Shown here one piece after another: positions 1-6,521 of a DNA stretch of 32,182 bases. Both the position numbers and the translations under genes were made by a program. The notes beneath the pieces were generated by a model. The model had not been told where the DNA came from. It was given only the letters and a program-made list of their open reading frames with translations, and made no database searches. The DNA comes from a virus, in the IMG/VR virus record IMGVR_UViG_3300046450_000258, positions 1-32,182 of that record. The stretch is one strand, 5' to 3'. The first letter of the stretch is position 1; the number at the start of each line of letters is the position of its first letter.

Positions 1-861
1 AAACATATCTACTAAACTTTTTATCTTGGCCATGTGTCCTTGTGTGTTTCTAATGTAGTGATTAAAGAAAGTTTTTAATCTATATCCAACACCAAGACCT
101 TCTGAAGAAGTTATACTCATTTCATCTATTACTTTTGAAGCTTTTAATAAAGATCCTTCTGCCATTCTTAACTTCGCATTAAATTGTGTAAGTTCACTTC
201 TTGTTAGTTTTACAGAACCTGATACATCTTTGTAACCAGCACTTGCTAAAAATACATTTGTTGCTGATCCTCTAATAGTTCCAAAACCAGCTGTCATACT
301 ATCTAAAGTTTTACCTGTATATTTTGTATGAAAAACTATACCCATTCTTGCTCTTAATATTTTTTTAGCAAGCATTGAACTAGTTGGTACTGCGTAAGTA
401 ATAGTATTTGGTGTAAATGAAACCATACTCTCACCATCTATATTAATTTTTTTTAAATCTGAAGGAGTGAATAGAAAGTCACCTTGAAGTACCCCATTGA
501 TACCTAGACGCCTTAATTCTCTTAATGCAACTGTTAGTTTTTCTGCTAACTCACCAGAGTGATTTTTTCTTATATCACCTACTGTGTAATTGACTTTTGG
601 ATTTTTGTTGAAAACTGATTTAGTACCTACAAAGAATTTTCCGTTTTCAGGATTAGTACCACAAATGATTGCTGGAGCGCCGTCCCACTTGACGGTCATG
701 TTGACTTTATTACTTGATGAACCAGCCAGCATATTTCTTACTGACTTTAAAAAATTAATAGCACTTTGCCCACCTGCAGAACCTTTATCTATGATAGCGT
801 CTTCTAGGTGTTCTAAATGAGTATTCCTATCTTTTGTAATAAATCCCTTAAAACTAAACAT
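1..861 (-). CDS. Partial conserved phage protein with ligase-like KxDG motif (DUF6267-like)
   Basis: An open frame of 287 codons begins at an ATG at 861 and runs off the left edge, so the C-terminus is missing. I believe it is the conserved T4-like marine phage family called DUF6267; its function is not established. Residues 56-64 read TVKWDGAPA, which matches motif I (KxDG, the adenylated lysine) of ATP-dependent DNA/RNA ligases. LQGDFLF (125-131) resembles motif III and MGIVFHTKY (173-181) resembles motif IIIa. A covalent nucleotidyltransferase or nucleic-acid ligase is therefore plausible, but motifs IV and V cannot be confirmed because the end is cut. A weak Shine-Dalgarno (AAAGAG) precedes the ATG, and a perfect sigma70-like promoter lies about 65 bases upstream. 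It follows gp41 and an 88-residue unknown in transcription order but has its own promoter. Confidence 0.75.
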   Translation of the reverse strand, partial: MFSFKGFITKDRNTHLEHLEDAIIDKGSAGGQSAINFLKSVRNMLAGSSSNKVNMTVKWDGAPAIICGTNPENGKFFVGTKSVFNKNPKVNYTVGDIRKNHSGELAEKLTVALRELRRLGINGVLQGDFLFTPSDLKKINIDGESMVSFTPNTITYAVPTSSMLAKKILRARMGIVFHTKYTGKTLDSMTAGFGTIRGSATNVFLASAGYKDVSGSVKLTRSELTQFNAKLRMAEGSLLKASKVIDEMSITSSEGLGVGYRLKTFFNHYIRNTQGHMAKIKSLVDMF

Positions 862-926
862 TTCTCTTTCATTGTGTTTCCATTACTATAATCACATTTT
901 CCATATAATTCAACGTATATATTTAT

Positions 927-955
927 ATTATATACTATTTAGGGGTTAATGTCAA
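927..955 (-). promoter_or_regulatory. Sigma70-like promoter for the KxDG gene
   Basis: On the minus strand TTGACA (955-950) is followed after exactly 17 bases by TATAAT (932-927). The predicted start is near 920, giving a leader of about 60 bases before the ATG at 861. The site lies in the 106-base gap after the 88-residue gene. Confidence 0.8.
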
Positions 956-967
956 GGGATATTATAT

Positions 968-1234
968 CTATTTTACGGTTTTAATGTATAGAAATTTGGG
1001 TATTCCCCCCTCTAATTTCCATACTTGATTTTTATTTTGAAATTTAACAAATTTATTAGCGTCTTCTTCAAAAAAATATTCAGCAACAACTGTCTTTTTT
1101 GGGTACTCTAGTACACGCCATAGAATATCACCTTTGGATTTTACCATCTTACTTTTATAATTCAAAGTATCCTCACTATTATCCCCGGGTCTTCTATCAC
1201 CCCTATGAAATTTTACTTTTTGTAGTTTGTTCAT
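968..1234 (-). CDS. Hypothetical 88-residue protein downstream of gp41
   Basis: I do not recognise this protein. Its ATG overlaps the gp41 stop codon by one base (TAATG), so it is probably translated by coupling with the helicase gene. The N-terminus is basic (KLQKVKFHRGDRR). The remainder looks like a compact alpha/beta domain with WRVLEYPKKTVVAEYFF followed by a Lys/Phe/Asn-rich stretch, and there is no signal peptide or membrane segment. A sigma70-like promoter for the next gene follows directly, so this is the last gene of the UvsX-gp41 unit. The overlap and protein-like composition support a real gene. A replication-accessory role is only a guess from position. Confidence 0.7.
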   Translation of the reverse strand: MNKLQKVKFHRGDRRPGDNSEDTLNYKSKMVKSKGDILWRVLEYPKKTVVAEYFFEEDANKFVKFQNKNQVWKLEGGIPKFLYIKTVK

Positions 1235-2619
1235 TAAAGTTTAAAATCTGAAAATTTCTCATAAGTCTGATCTGGATTTGGATAGTTTTCTTTTTCTTTT
1301 GTTTGATTGCTATTTACAATATTTTGTGCTGAGTTTTCAACATCATATAATCTCATTTTAGCTTTGTCAACCCCTAATATAAATGCTCTATTAACACCCG
1401 GGTCGTTGTATCTATTTTTTAATTGTTTTACTTTCATTTGACCTAATGCATCTAATTCATCATTAGTCATTAAAGCAAACATAAAGTCAGCAGTTGCTGG
1501 TAGACCAAATGATTCTGCAGTATCTTCTAATCCAATGTCTGTACTTACAAACCCAGTTCTAGTAGTTTGTGTTGCACTAAAGATTGGCACATCAAACTCA
1601 ACAGCTAAACCTCTTAATTCTTCAGCGATTGCTTTAACATAAAAATAAGAAGATATATTACCACCTTTAAATCTGCTTGAAGCACAAATGTTTAGATAGT
1701 CAATAAAAATAACTTGAGGTTTAAATGATTTCTTTAATGCCAATTCATTTAATAAACTTTTAAAGTGACCACTATGAGCAGCTGCAGTAGGATATTCTTT
1801 AATGATTAGTCTACCTTTTGTCTTATCCTCTAATTTAGTTAACTTATTATCATATAAATCTTTTGGCATGGTACGTAAATCGTCCATAGAAACATCAAAT
1901 AAGTTTGCATCTATTCTTTCCGCAATCCGTTCTTCTGACATCTCTAGTGTGATATAGAGAACGTTTAAGCCTTGTGTTAAGAAACTTGAAGCAACATGAC
2001 ACATAAACAAAGATTTACCTACACCTGTGCCTGCTAGAGCAATGTTTAAAGTCTTACTTGGTATACCGCCTTTTGTAATACGATTGAAATAACTTAAATC
2101 AAATTTGTAACGTTTTTCTTTTGTGTGGTACCACTCAAATCTTTCTTGTGCATCACCAATATAATCGTGACCAACGTGATTATCAAATGAAACTGCTAGA
2201 GCATCTGCTAGAATACTTGGTATCGCCTCTGGTGTTCTAAGCTTATCTTTGTTATCTAATATTTGTATACCTTCAAGTACTGCGTTATGTACTGCTCTAT
2301 CTTTACAAAACTTTTCTGTTGTATCTAATAACCAGTTAATATCTACGTCTTCTGGTTTTGAAATAGAGTTTACTAAATCTTTAACATTCTTAAATTCTTC
2401 TTCATTTATATTTTTTGTATTATTAAGTTCAATTAGTATTGCTTCTTTTGTTGGAAGATTTTTATATTTTTGAACAAAGGTATCAATTTCACTAAACAAT
2501 AATTGTTCATCACGTTTATTAAAATACGTACTTTTTATGAACGGTAAAACTTTTCTAGTGTATTCTTCTACATAAAAAAGACTTGTTAATATTGTATTTT
2601 CAATTCTATCGTTACTCAT
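1234..2619 (-). CDS. 41: Replicative DNA helicase (T4 gp41 type, DnaB family)
   Basis: This is the hexameric 5'-3' replicative helicase of the T4-like replisome, which unwinds the fork and works with the primase. The product is 461 residues, close to T4 gp41 (475). It has a Walker A (LAGTGVGKSLFMCH, about residues 195-208), a RecA-fold Walker B strand (PQVIFIDYLNI), and the sensor-like FSATQTTRTG segment typical of DnaB-type helicases. I chose the ATG at 2619; the codon just upstream is a TTG giving an MMSN start. The ATG overlaps the previous stop by eight bases (ATGAGTAA), implying coupled translation. It lies immediately downstream of UvsX and a 109-residue unknown, as in related marine phages. 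Confidence 0.95.
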   Translation of the reverse strand: MSNDRIENTILTSLFYVEEYTRKVLPFIKSTYFNKRDEQLLFSEIDTFVQKYKNLPTKEAILIELNNTKNINEEEFKNVKDLVNSISKPEDVDINWLLDTTEKFCKDRAVHNAVLEGIQILDNKDKLRTPEAIPSILADALAVSFDNHVGHDYIGDAQERFEWYHTKEKRYKFDLSYFNRITKGGIPSKTLNIALAGTGVGKSLFMCHVASSFLTQGLNVLYITLEMSEERIAERIDANLFDVSMDDLRTMPKDLYDNKLTKLEDKTKGRLIIKEYPTAAAHSGHFKSLLNELALKKSFKPQVIFIDYLNICASSRFKGGNISSYFYVKAIAEELRGLAVEFDVPIFSATQTTRTGFVSTDIGLEDTAESFGLPATADFMFALMTNDELDALGQMKVKQLKNRYNDPGVNRAFILGVDKAKMRLYDVENSAQNIVNSNQTKEKENYPNPDQTYEKFSDFKL

Positions 2620-2941
2620 CAATCACCATTGTTCCATTTTTTAGTTGGTCTTCAACTAATTCTAATAATATATCACCAATATAATTCTTAAACTCAGTAT
2701 CTTTAACTTCTACTTTGTTAGGATTTAGAAAAATATCATAGGTAAACTTTAACGGAATCTCACCATTAGCATTTGCTTCAGGAGCAAACTTAACCTTATC
2801 ATACTTATAAATTATATCTTTGTACTTGCCTTCGGCTAACTTTATACAACTAAAGTCTTCACCATCTTTTTGAGCAAAGATATATCTTTTATTCGTCTGA
2901 TTCTTCTGTTCCGTAACTAAATTTTCGTTTTGCTTGGACAT
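2612..2941 (-). CDS. Conserved 109-residue phage protein between UvsX and gp41
   Basis: Function unknown. I recall similar small proteins at this position in T4-like cyanophages. It starts inside the last 53 bases of UvsX in another frame and ends overlapping the gp41 start by eight bases, so the three genes form one translationally coupled block. The N-terminal 18 residues are polar (Asn/Gln/Lys-rich), followed by alternating hydrophobic strands ([22 protein letters not shown]) and an acidic C-terminal helix ([15 protein letters not shown]). No signal peptide or known motif is visible. The long overlap with uvsX is unusual, so an internal later start cannot be excluded, although no in-frame ATG occurs until near the C-terminus. 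Confidence 0.8.
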   Translation of the reverse strand: MSKQNENLVTEQKNQTNKRYIFAQKDGEDFSCIKLAEGKYKDIIYKYDKVKFAPEANANGEIPLKFTYDIFLNPNKVEVKDTEFKNYIGDILLELVEDQLKNGTMVIDE

Positions 2942-3920
2942 CTATTTTATCTAATACCTCTTTTGTAAAATATTTTTCAGGATTATCATTGATGTTCTTA
3001 CCAAAGACTTTAACACCATCTGGCATTTCGTATCTTGTAGATACTTTCTTAAAGATACCAGCTTCTTCAGCAAGTTCAATAAGACCATAGTATTTGTCTA
3101 AGCCTCTTTTGTAAGTTAGTTTTACATCTATTTTTGCGTTTTCTTTTGTTAACCTTGATTTATAATTTTTACAATGTATAATGTTACCAATAATTTCAGT
3201 ACCATCTTTTTCTTTTCTTTTAGATAGATAGATAATTGATGAAGCAGCATATTTTAGACCACTTCCTCCACCCATTTCTTTTTGAGGGAACATTGAACCT
3301 ATAACATCATATGTATGGTTGGTCATAATCATTGGTACATTTGCTTTACCAAGTTTCAATGTCAATACTCTAAATGTTGATTTGACAATTTGCGATCTTG
3401 TCATATCTCTTGTTTCTTTACCAGCAGCAGTATCTTCCATTTCTTTTGTGGTTGATAACATACCTAAACTGTCTAACACAAACAGTAAAGGTTTTCTTTC
3501 TTTTAATGGTTGTTCGATATATTTGTCTAAAATTTTTATAGATTGACTTCTAAATTCTTGTACTGTTGAAACTGGAACAACAACCATTCTTTTCGAATCA
3601 ATGCCTCTAGTTTCAATCATGTCTTTTGAGATTGCGCTTTCTGATTCAAAATAGATAACACCAGCTTCTTTATCTTTATCTAAAAATGCTTTACAAATAC
3701 CTAAAGCAAAAAATGTTTTACCTGTTGCTGCCTCACCTGCGATAGCAGTAATCTTGTTCCCTGGCATACCTCCATAGATACTACCGGATAATAATGCGTT
3801 AAAAGAATATGAACCTGTGTCTATAAAACTTGTTACGTCAGCACTGTCAATACCATCACTCACTAAACCAGCGTATTCATTACCAGTTTCTTTAATTATA
3901 TCTTTTAAAAAGTTACTCAT
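2889..3920 (-). CDS. uvsX: UvsX RecA-like recombinase
   Basis: UvsX catalyses strand exchange and recombination-dependent replication initiation with UvsY and gp46/47. From the longer ATG at 3926, Walker A is GEAATGKT (64-71) and Walker B is [24 protein letters not shown] matches the RecA L2 region, and an acidic tail ends EESDE. I prefer the second ATG at 3920 (343 residues), because the strong AGGAG lies nine bases before it but only three before the ATG at 3926. A promoter (3949-3977) precedes it, giving a leader of about 20 bases. It heads the UvsX / 109-residue / gp41 / 88-residue operon, and its 3' end overlaps the next gene by 53 bases. Confidence 0.95.
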   Translation of the reverse strand: MSNFLKDIIKETGNEYAGLVSDGIDSADVTSFIDTGSYSFNALLSGSIYGGMPGNKITAIAGEAATGKTFFALGICKAFLDKDKEAGVIYFESESAISKDMIETRGIDSKRMVVVPVSTVQEFRSQSIKILDKYIEQPLKERKPLLFVLDSLGMLSTTKEMEDTAAGKETRDMTRSQIVKSTFRVLTLKLGKANVPMIMTNHTYDVIGSMFPQKEMGGGSGLKYAASSIIYLSKRKEKDGTEIIGNIIHCKNYKSRLTKENAKIDVKLTYKRGLDKYYGLIELAEEAGIFKKVSTRYEMPDGVKVFGKNINDNPEKYFTKEVLDKIDVQAKRKFSYGTEESDE

Positions 3921-3948
3921 TTTCATTATCTCCTATTTTGTAATACTT

Positions 3949-3977
3949 ATAATACCACATTTTTACTATATTGTCAA
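3949..3977 (-). promoter_or_regulatory. Sigma70-like promoter for uvsX
   Basis: Minus-strand TTGACA (3977-3972), a 17-base spacer, and TATTAT (3954-3949) preceded by TGG, an extended -10. It sits immediately after the CmoA-like gene stop. The leader carries AGGAG before uvsX. Confidence 0.8.
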
Positions 3978-3979
3978 GT

Positions 3980-4657
3980 CTATTTTTTTAAACAAATGAA
4001 ACCTAAGAAGTTATAGTTTTGCCAGAACGTATGTACTTCAAATCCAACATCTTCACACATTGTAAAGAGTTCAGTCTTGGTATTTAACTTCATCATATGT
4101 CGTAATTGTACTTCTTTATCTAGTATTTCTTTATCACTAAAATTTTTTCTTTTGTAGTCATAATAACAAAAAGTCATCATGTCTTGTACTCTTGGATTAC
4201 AGCTAAGAGTCTTTTCTGAAAAGACAAAAGCACCACCTGTATTTAATCCATCATAAACTTTTTGAATTATCTCTTGTCTATTTTTTGGAGCCATGAATTG
4301 TAATGTAAATATAGAAGTTACTAGTGAACAATTTTCAAAATCAAAATCTCTTACATCACCTCTAAAATAATTTAACATTTCATATTTGCTTTCATCATCA
4401 TTATAGTCACCAAAAAAATCAGCTTCAATTTCTATACCTGTATATTGTGCATGTGGTATATGTTTTTTATTTTGTTCTATCATACCTTTTAGTAGTTTAC
4501 CACTAGAACAACCTAGATCAACAACTTGCGTATAATCTTCAACAAAATATTGTGATAGAGAAAGTATATCACTCCATAGGTCACTATATCCTCTAATTGA
4601 TTTGTCAATATGATTATCAAATCCTTCTTTTGATGTTGCGAATGTAAATTTAGCCAT
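3980..4657 (-). CDS. CmoA-like SAM-dependent enzyme (carboxy-SAM synthase family)
   Basis: A 225-residue class I methyltransferase-fold protein. It aligns along its length with E. coli CmoA (247 residues), which makes carboxy-S-adenosylmethionine from SAM and prephenate. Shared blocks are IRGYSDL (Tyr24 matching CmoA Tyr39), VVDLGCSSG (46-54), GDVRD (100-104), FTLQF (117-121), GLNTGGAFVFSEK (137-149) and YDYKRKNFSDKEI (166-178). In a gapless alignment of the C-terminal helix, CmoA Arg199, which contacts the carboxylate of carboxy-SAM, falls on Glu182; the nearest Arg is Arg186, one helical turn on. CmoA Asn132 falls on Ile116. Family membership is therefore clear, but the product is uncertain. 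The ATG overlaps the stop of the C5-cytosine methyltransferase gene by eight bases and has AGGAG seven bases upstream, so the two enzymes are co-expressed. No CmoB is visible in the window. Confidence 0.8.
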   Translation of the reverse strand: MAKFTFATSKEGFDNHIDKSIRGYSDLWSDILSLSQYFVEDYTQVVDLGCSSGKLLKGMIEQNKKHIPHAQYTGIEIEADFFGDYNDDESKYEMLNYFRGDVRDFDFENCSLVTSIFTLQFMAPKNRQEIIQKVYDGLNTGGAFVFSEKTLSCNPRVQDMMTFCYYDYKRKNFSDKEILDKEVQLRHMMKLNTKTELFTMCEDVGFEVHTFWQNYNFLGFICLKK

Positions 4658-5813
4658 TAGTTATCTCCTTATATGGTTTTAATACTTTATTATATACACT
4701 TTCAGATAGTGCCTTCATCATTAACGGTGGTACCATACGCCCTATACGTTCTGATTGTTTTATATGTTTTCCTGTCAATTTAAAGTCTTCAGGTAATGAC
4801 ATAATTCTTTTTAATTCTTTAATAGTAAATTTTCTATTTTCTGTTGGGTGACAAGTACCAGCAACACCTGGAAGATTACCCATAGCTGTTATTGTTGGGC
4901 AAGGTTTACCTCTACTAGTTCTTTTTAAATTAAAGTGATGCCCTTTGTCATGGTAATCCATACCACTTAAAACTTTCTCGGGGTCTTTTGGCATCTTAGC
5001 CAAAGTCTTACCTACTGCTTTATCTGGACCTAAAGCCTTGTTTAAGTATTCTATTTCCTCTGGGTCTTGATTAACAATATCATTAATTGCTTCACCTAAT
5101 GTAGTTCTAAAATTATTCTTATCAGGATACAATTGATACATTGTCATAAAATTAATACCTACTTTCTCTGCTACATCTTCTCTTACCGCAATAAAGAAAG
5201 TTCTTCTACGAGATTGTGGAACACCAAAGTAACTTGCGTCTAATACATCAGCAACAACAAGATAACCAAGTTCTTCAAATCTATTTTGAATTTTATGGAA
5301 ATATTCTTTTGCTTCTCCCATTGTCAAACCTTCAACATTTTCTCCAATAATAACTTTTGGTTTAATTTCATTTGCCACTCTTAAAAATTCAAAAAATAAA
5401 TCTTCAACGTTTTCTACACCCTTAATATCTGAATATTGTTTTGTCTTACCAAATGCAGCTGCATGAGTTCTACCTGCACCATGAGATACTGAACCTGCCA
5501 TACTGAACGCCGAACATGGAGGAGAACCATCTAGTAAATCTAGTTCACCTGGTTTCATATTAATTTTTTCTAAAAAATCTTTGCCAGTTAGTTTTTTAAT
5601 ATCATCAGGAATAATAATAGTATTTGGATAGTTTTCTTTATAAGTTTTTTGAGCTTCTTCTACAAATTCATTTACTGCTAGTATCTTTCCACCAGCTAGA
5701 CGATAACCTGTTGAAGAACCACCACCACCGGCAAATGTAGATAGAACATTAAACAATGCTCGTTTCTCTCCATCTAATACGTCTTGTAATTTATATCTTT
5801 TATATTCGTTCAT
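4650..5813 (-). CDS. DNA cytosine-C5 methyltransferase 1 (motif X Arg variant)
   Basis: A 387-residue Dcm-family enzyme that modifies cytosine C5 in DNA. Motifs run in order: I, STFAGGGGSSTGYRLAG (25-41); IV, DGSPPCSAFS with catalytic Cys100; VI, GENV (157-160); VIII, GVPQSRRRTFFIAV (197-210); a short target-recognition region, about 230-300; IX, GKPCPTIT (302-309); X, ERIGRMVPPLMM (355-366). In motif X the near-universal Asn (IGN) is Arg359. The same substitution occurs in the second C5 enzyme of this window. The gene overlaps the CmoA-like gene downstream and follows the MT-A70 adenine methyltransferase. The promoter -10 (5822-5827) lies only eight bases before the ATG and there is no Shine-Dalgarno, so the mRNA is probably leaderless. 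No restriction endonuclease is nearby, which suggests self-protection or genome modification. The target site cannot be read from sequence. Confidence 0.95.
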   Translation of the reverse strand: MNEYKRYKLQDVLDGEKRALFNVLSTFAGGGGSSTGYRLAGGKILAVNEFVEEAQKTYKENYPNTIIIPDDIKKLTGKDFLEKINMKPGELDLLDGSPPCSAFSMAGSVSHGAGRTHAAAFGKTKQYSDIKGVENVEDLFFEFLRVANEIKPKVIIGENVEGLTMGEAKEYFHKIQNRFEELGYLVVADVLDASYFGVPQSRRRTFFIAVREDVAEKVGINFMTMYQLYPDKNNFRTTLGEAINDIVNQDPEEIEYLNKALGPDKAVGKTLAKMPKDPEKVLSGMDYHDKGHHFNLKRTSRGKPCPTITAMGNLPGVAGTCHPTENRKFTIKELKRIMSLPEDFKLTGKHIKQSERIGRMVPPLMMKALSESVYNKVLKPYKEITNG

Positions 5814-5821
5814 TTGTAAAT

Positions 5822-5850
5822 ACTATATCATACTTTGTCATGCTTGTCAA
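5822..5850 (-). promoter_or_regulatory. Sigma70-like promoter for C5-methyltransferase 1 (likely leaderless)
   Basis: TTGACA (5850-5845), a 17-base spacer, and TATAGT (5827-5822) preceded by TGA. It lies partly inside the 3' end of the MT-A70 gene. A start site seven bases below the -10 would be about two bases before the ATG at 5813. Confidence 0.75.
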
Positions 5851-6382
5851 CCTCATTTCCCCAAGAATCCCAATTATCTCGTGTATTACGAGCAAATAGT
5901 TCTACGTAAGGACCACTTAACATAGTTTCTATATGTTTGTACACAATATCTGGTTTTCTACTATGTTCTCTACGTTCAGACACTACTAATTGTGGTGTAC
6001 TCATATTTAGCCTTTTTGGTTTACCTCTAGTTGCTAGTAAACACATTTCAGGATTTGATCTAGTCCAATATCCTAAACCAGTAAAAAATCCTAAAGACTT
6101 TCTATTAGTTTTTGCCCAAGTAAATCCAACTGTTTTATACTTAAATCCCCAAGCATCTATAACCTTAAACGCTTGATCTAGTAGTGGATCAACCACCCAC
6201 ATTAATAAGACTGCATCGTCTTTAGCAAGGTTATTAACAGGTAACTTACAAATGTCATCAATTGACATACAAGGATAGTGTTGATTAGCATTCTTTCCTT
6301 CACCCTTTTTGCTATAGCTTTTAAAATACCATGGCGGGTCTGCATAGATTACTCCAAATTTGTTTGTTGTATCAAGTTTCAT
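5828..6382 (-). CDS. MT-A70 family DNA N6-adenine methyltransferase
   Basis: A 184-residue MT-A70 enzyme, probably methylating adenine N6 in DNA. The catalytic DPPW lies at residues 15-18 (VIYADPPWYF). Further landmarks are the NQHYPCMSIDDI segment, LLMWVVDPLL, the helix-strand VGFTWAKTNR, GYWTRSNPEMCLLATRG, and the C-terminal KPDIVYKHIETM and YVELFARNTRDNWDSWGNE, which are characteristic of the family and complete the SAM pocket. The length is normal for phage members. The start context AAATTATG is shared with gp43, gp47 and SufT and lacks a Shine-Dalgarno. The start overlaps the end of a 49-residue gene. Together with C5-methyltransferase 1 and the CmoA-like enzyme it forms a base-modification block. 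Confidence 0.93.
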   Translation of the reverse strand: MKLDTTNKFGVIYADPPWYFKSYSKKGEGKNANQHYPCMSIDDICKLPVNNLAKDDAVLLMWVVDPLLDQAFKVIDAWGFKYKTVGFTWAKTNRKSLGFFTGLGYWTRSNPEMCLLATRGKPKRLNMSTPQLVVSERREHSRKPDIVYKHIETMLSGPYVELFARNTRDNWDSWGNEVDKHDKV

Positions 6383-6521
6383 AATTTAAAAGTATGTATT
6401 TAAAAAGTAATATTATTATTAAAAATCTAGGAATGCTCCAATTAGAGTTATGTGCTAGTAAGCATCCTGTAGCAAAACCCCAATGAATAGAAATAAATGT
6501 CATAACTGTAGATGTTATCAT
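6372..6521 (-). CDS. Small 49-residue putative membrane protein
   Basis: This open frame starts with an ATG that overlaps the gp43 stop codon in the classic ATGA arrangement (6521-6518). It ends with a TGA 11 bases inside the start of the MT-A70 gene, so both junctions are coupled, which argues that it is real. The N-terminal half is mildly hydrophobic with aromatics (MTFISIHWGFATGCLL). The C-terminal half holds one strongly hydrophobic stretch, FLIIILLFKYILL (about residues 33-45), a plausible single transmembrane helix or amphipathic membrane anchor. I do not recognise it and no function can be assigned. It bridges the polymerase gene to the DNA-modification block. Confidence 0.6.
   Translation of the reverse strand: MITSTVMTFISIHWGFATGCLLAHNSNWSIPRFLIIILLFKYILLNYET

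Noticed and set aside
1360-1400. TTGACA followed by TATAT-like sequence inside gp41 on the minus strand
   Set aside because: Spacing is 16 with a poor -10, and the sequence is explained by codons (VDKAKMRLYDV). Several other TTGACA hits inside genes (near 3361, 4610, 11890, 19245) also lack a well-spaced -10.
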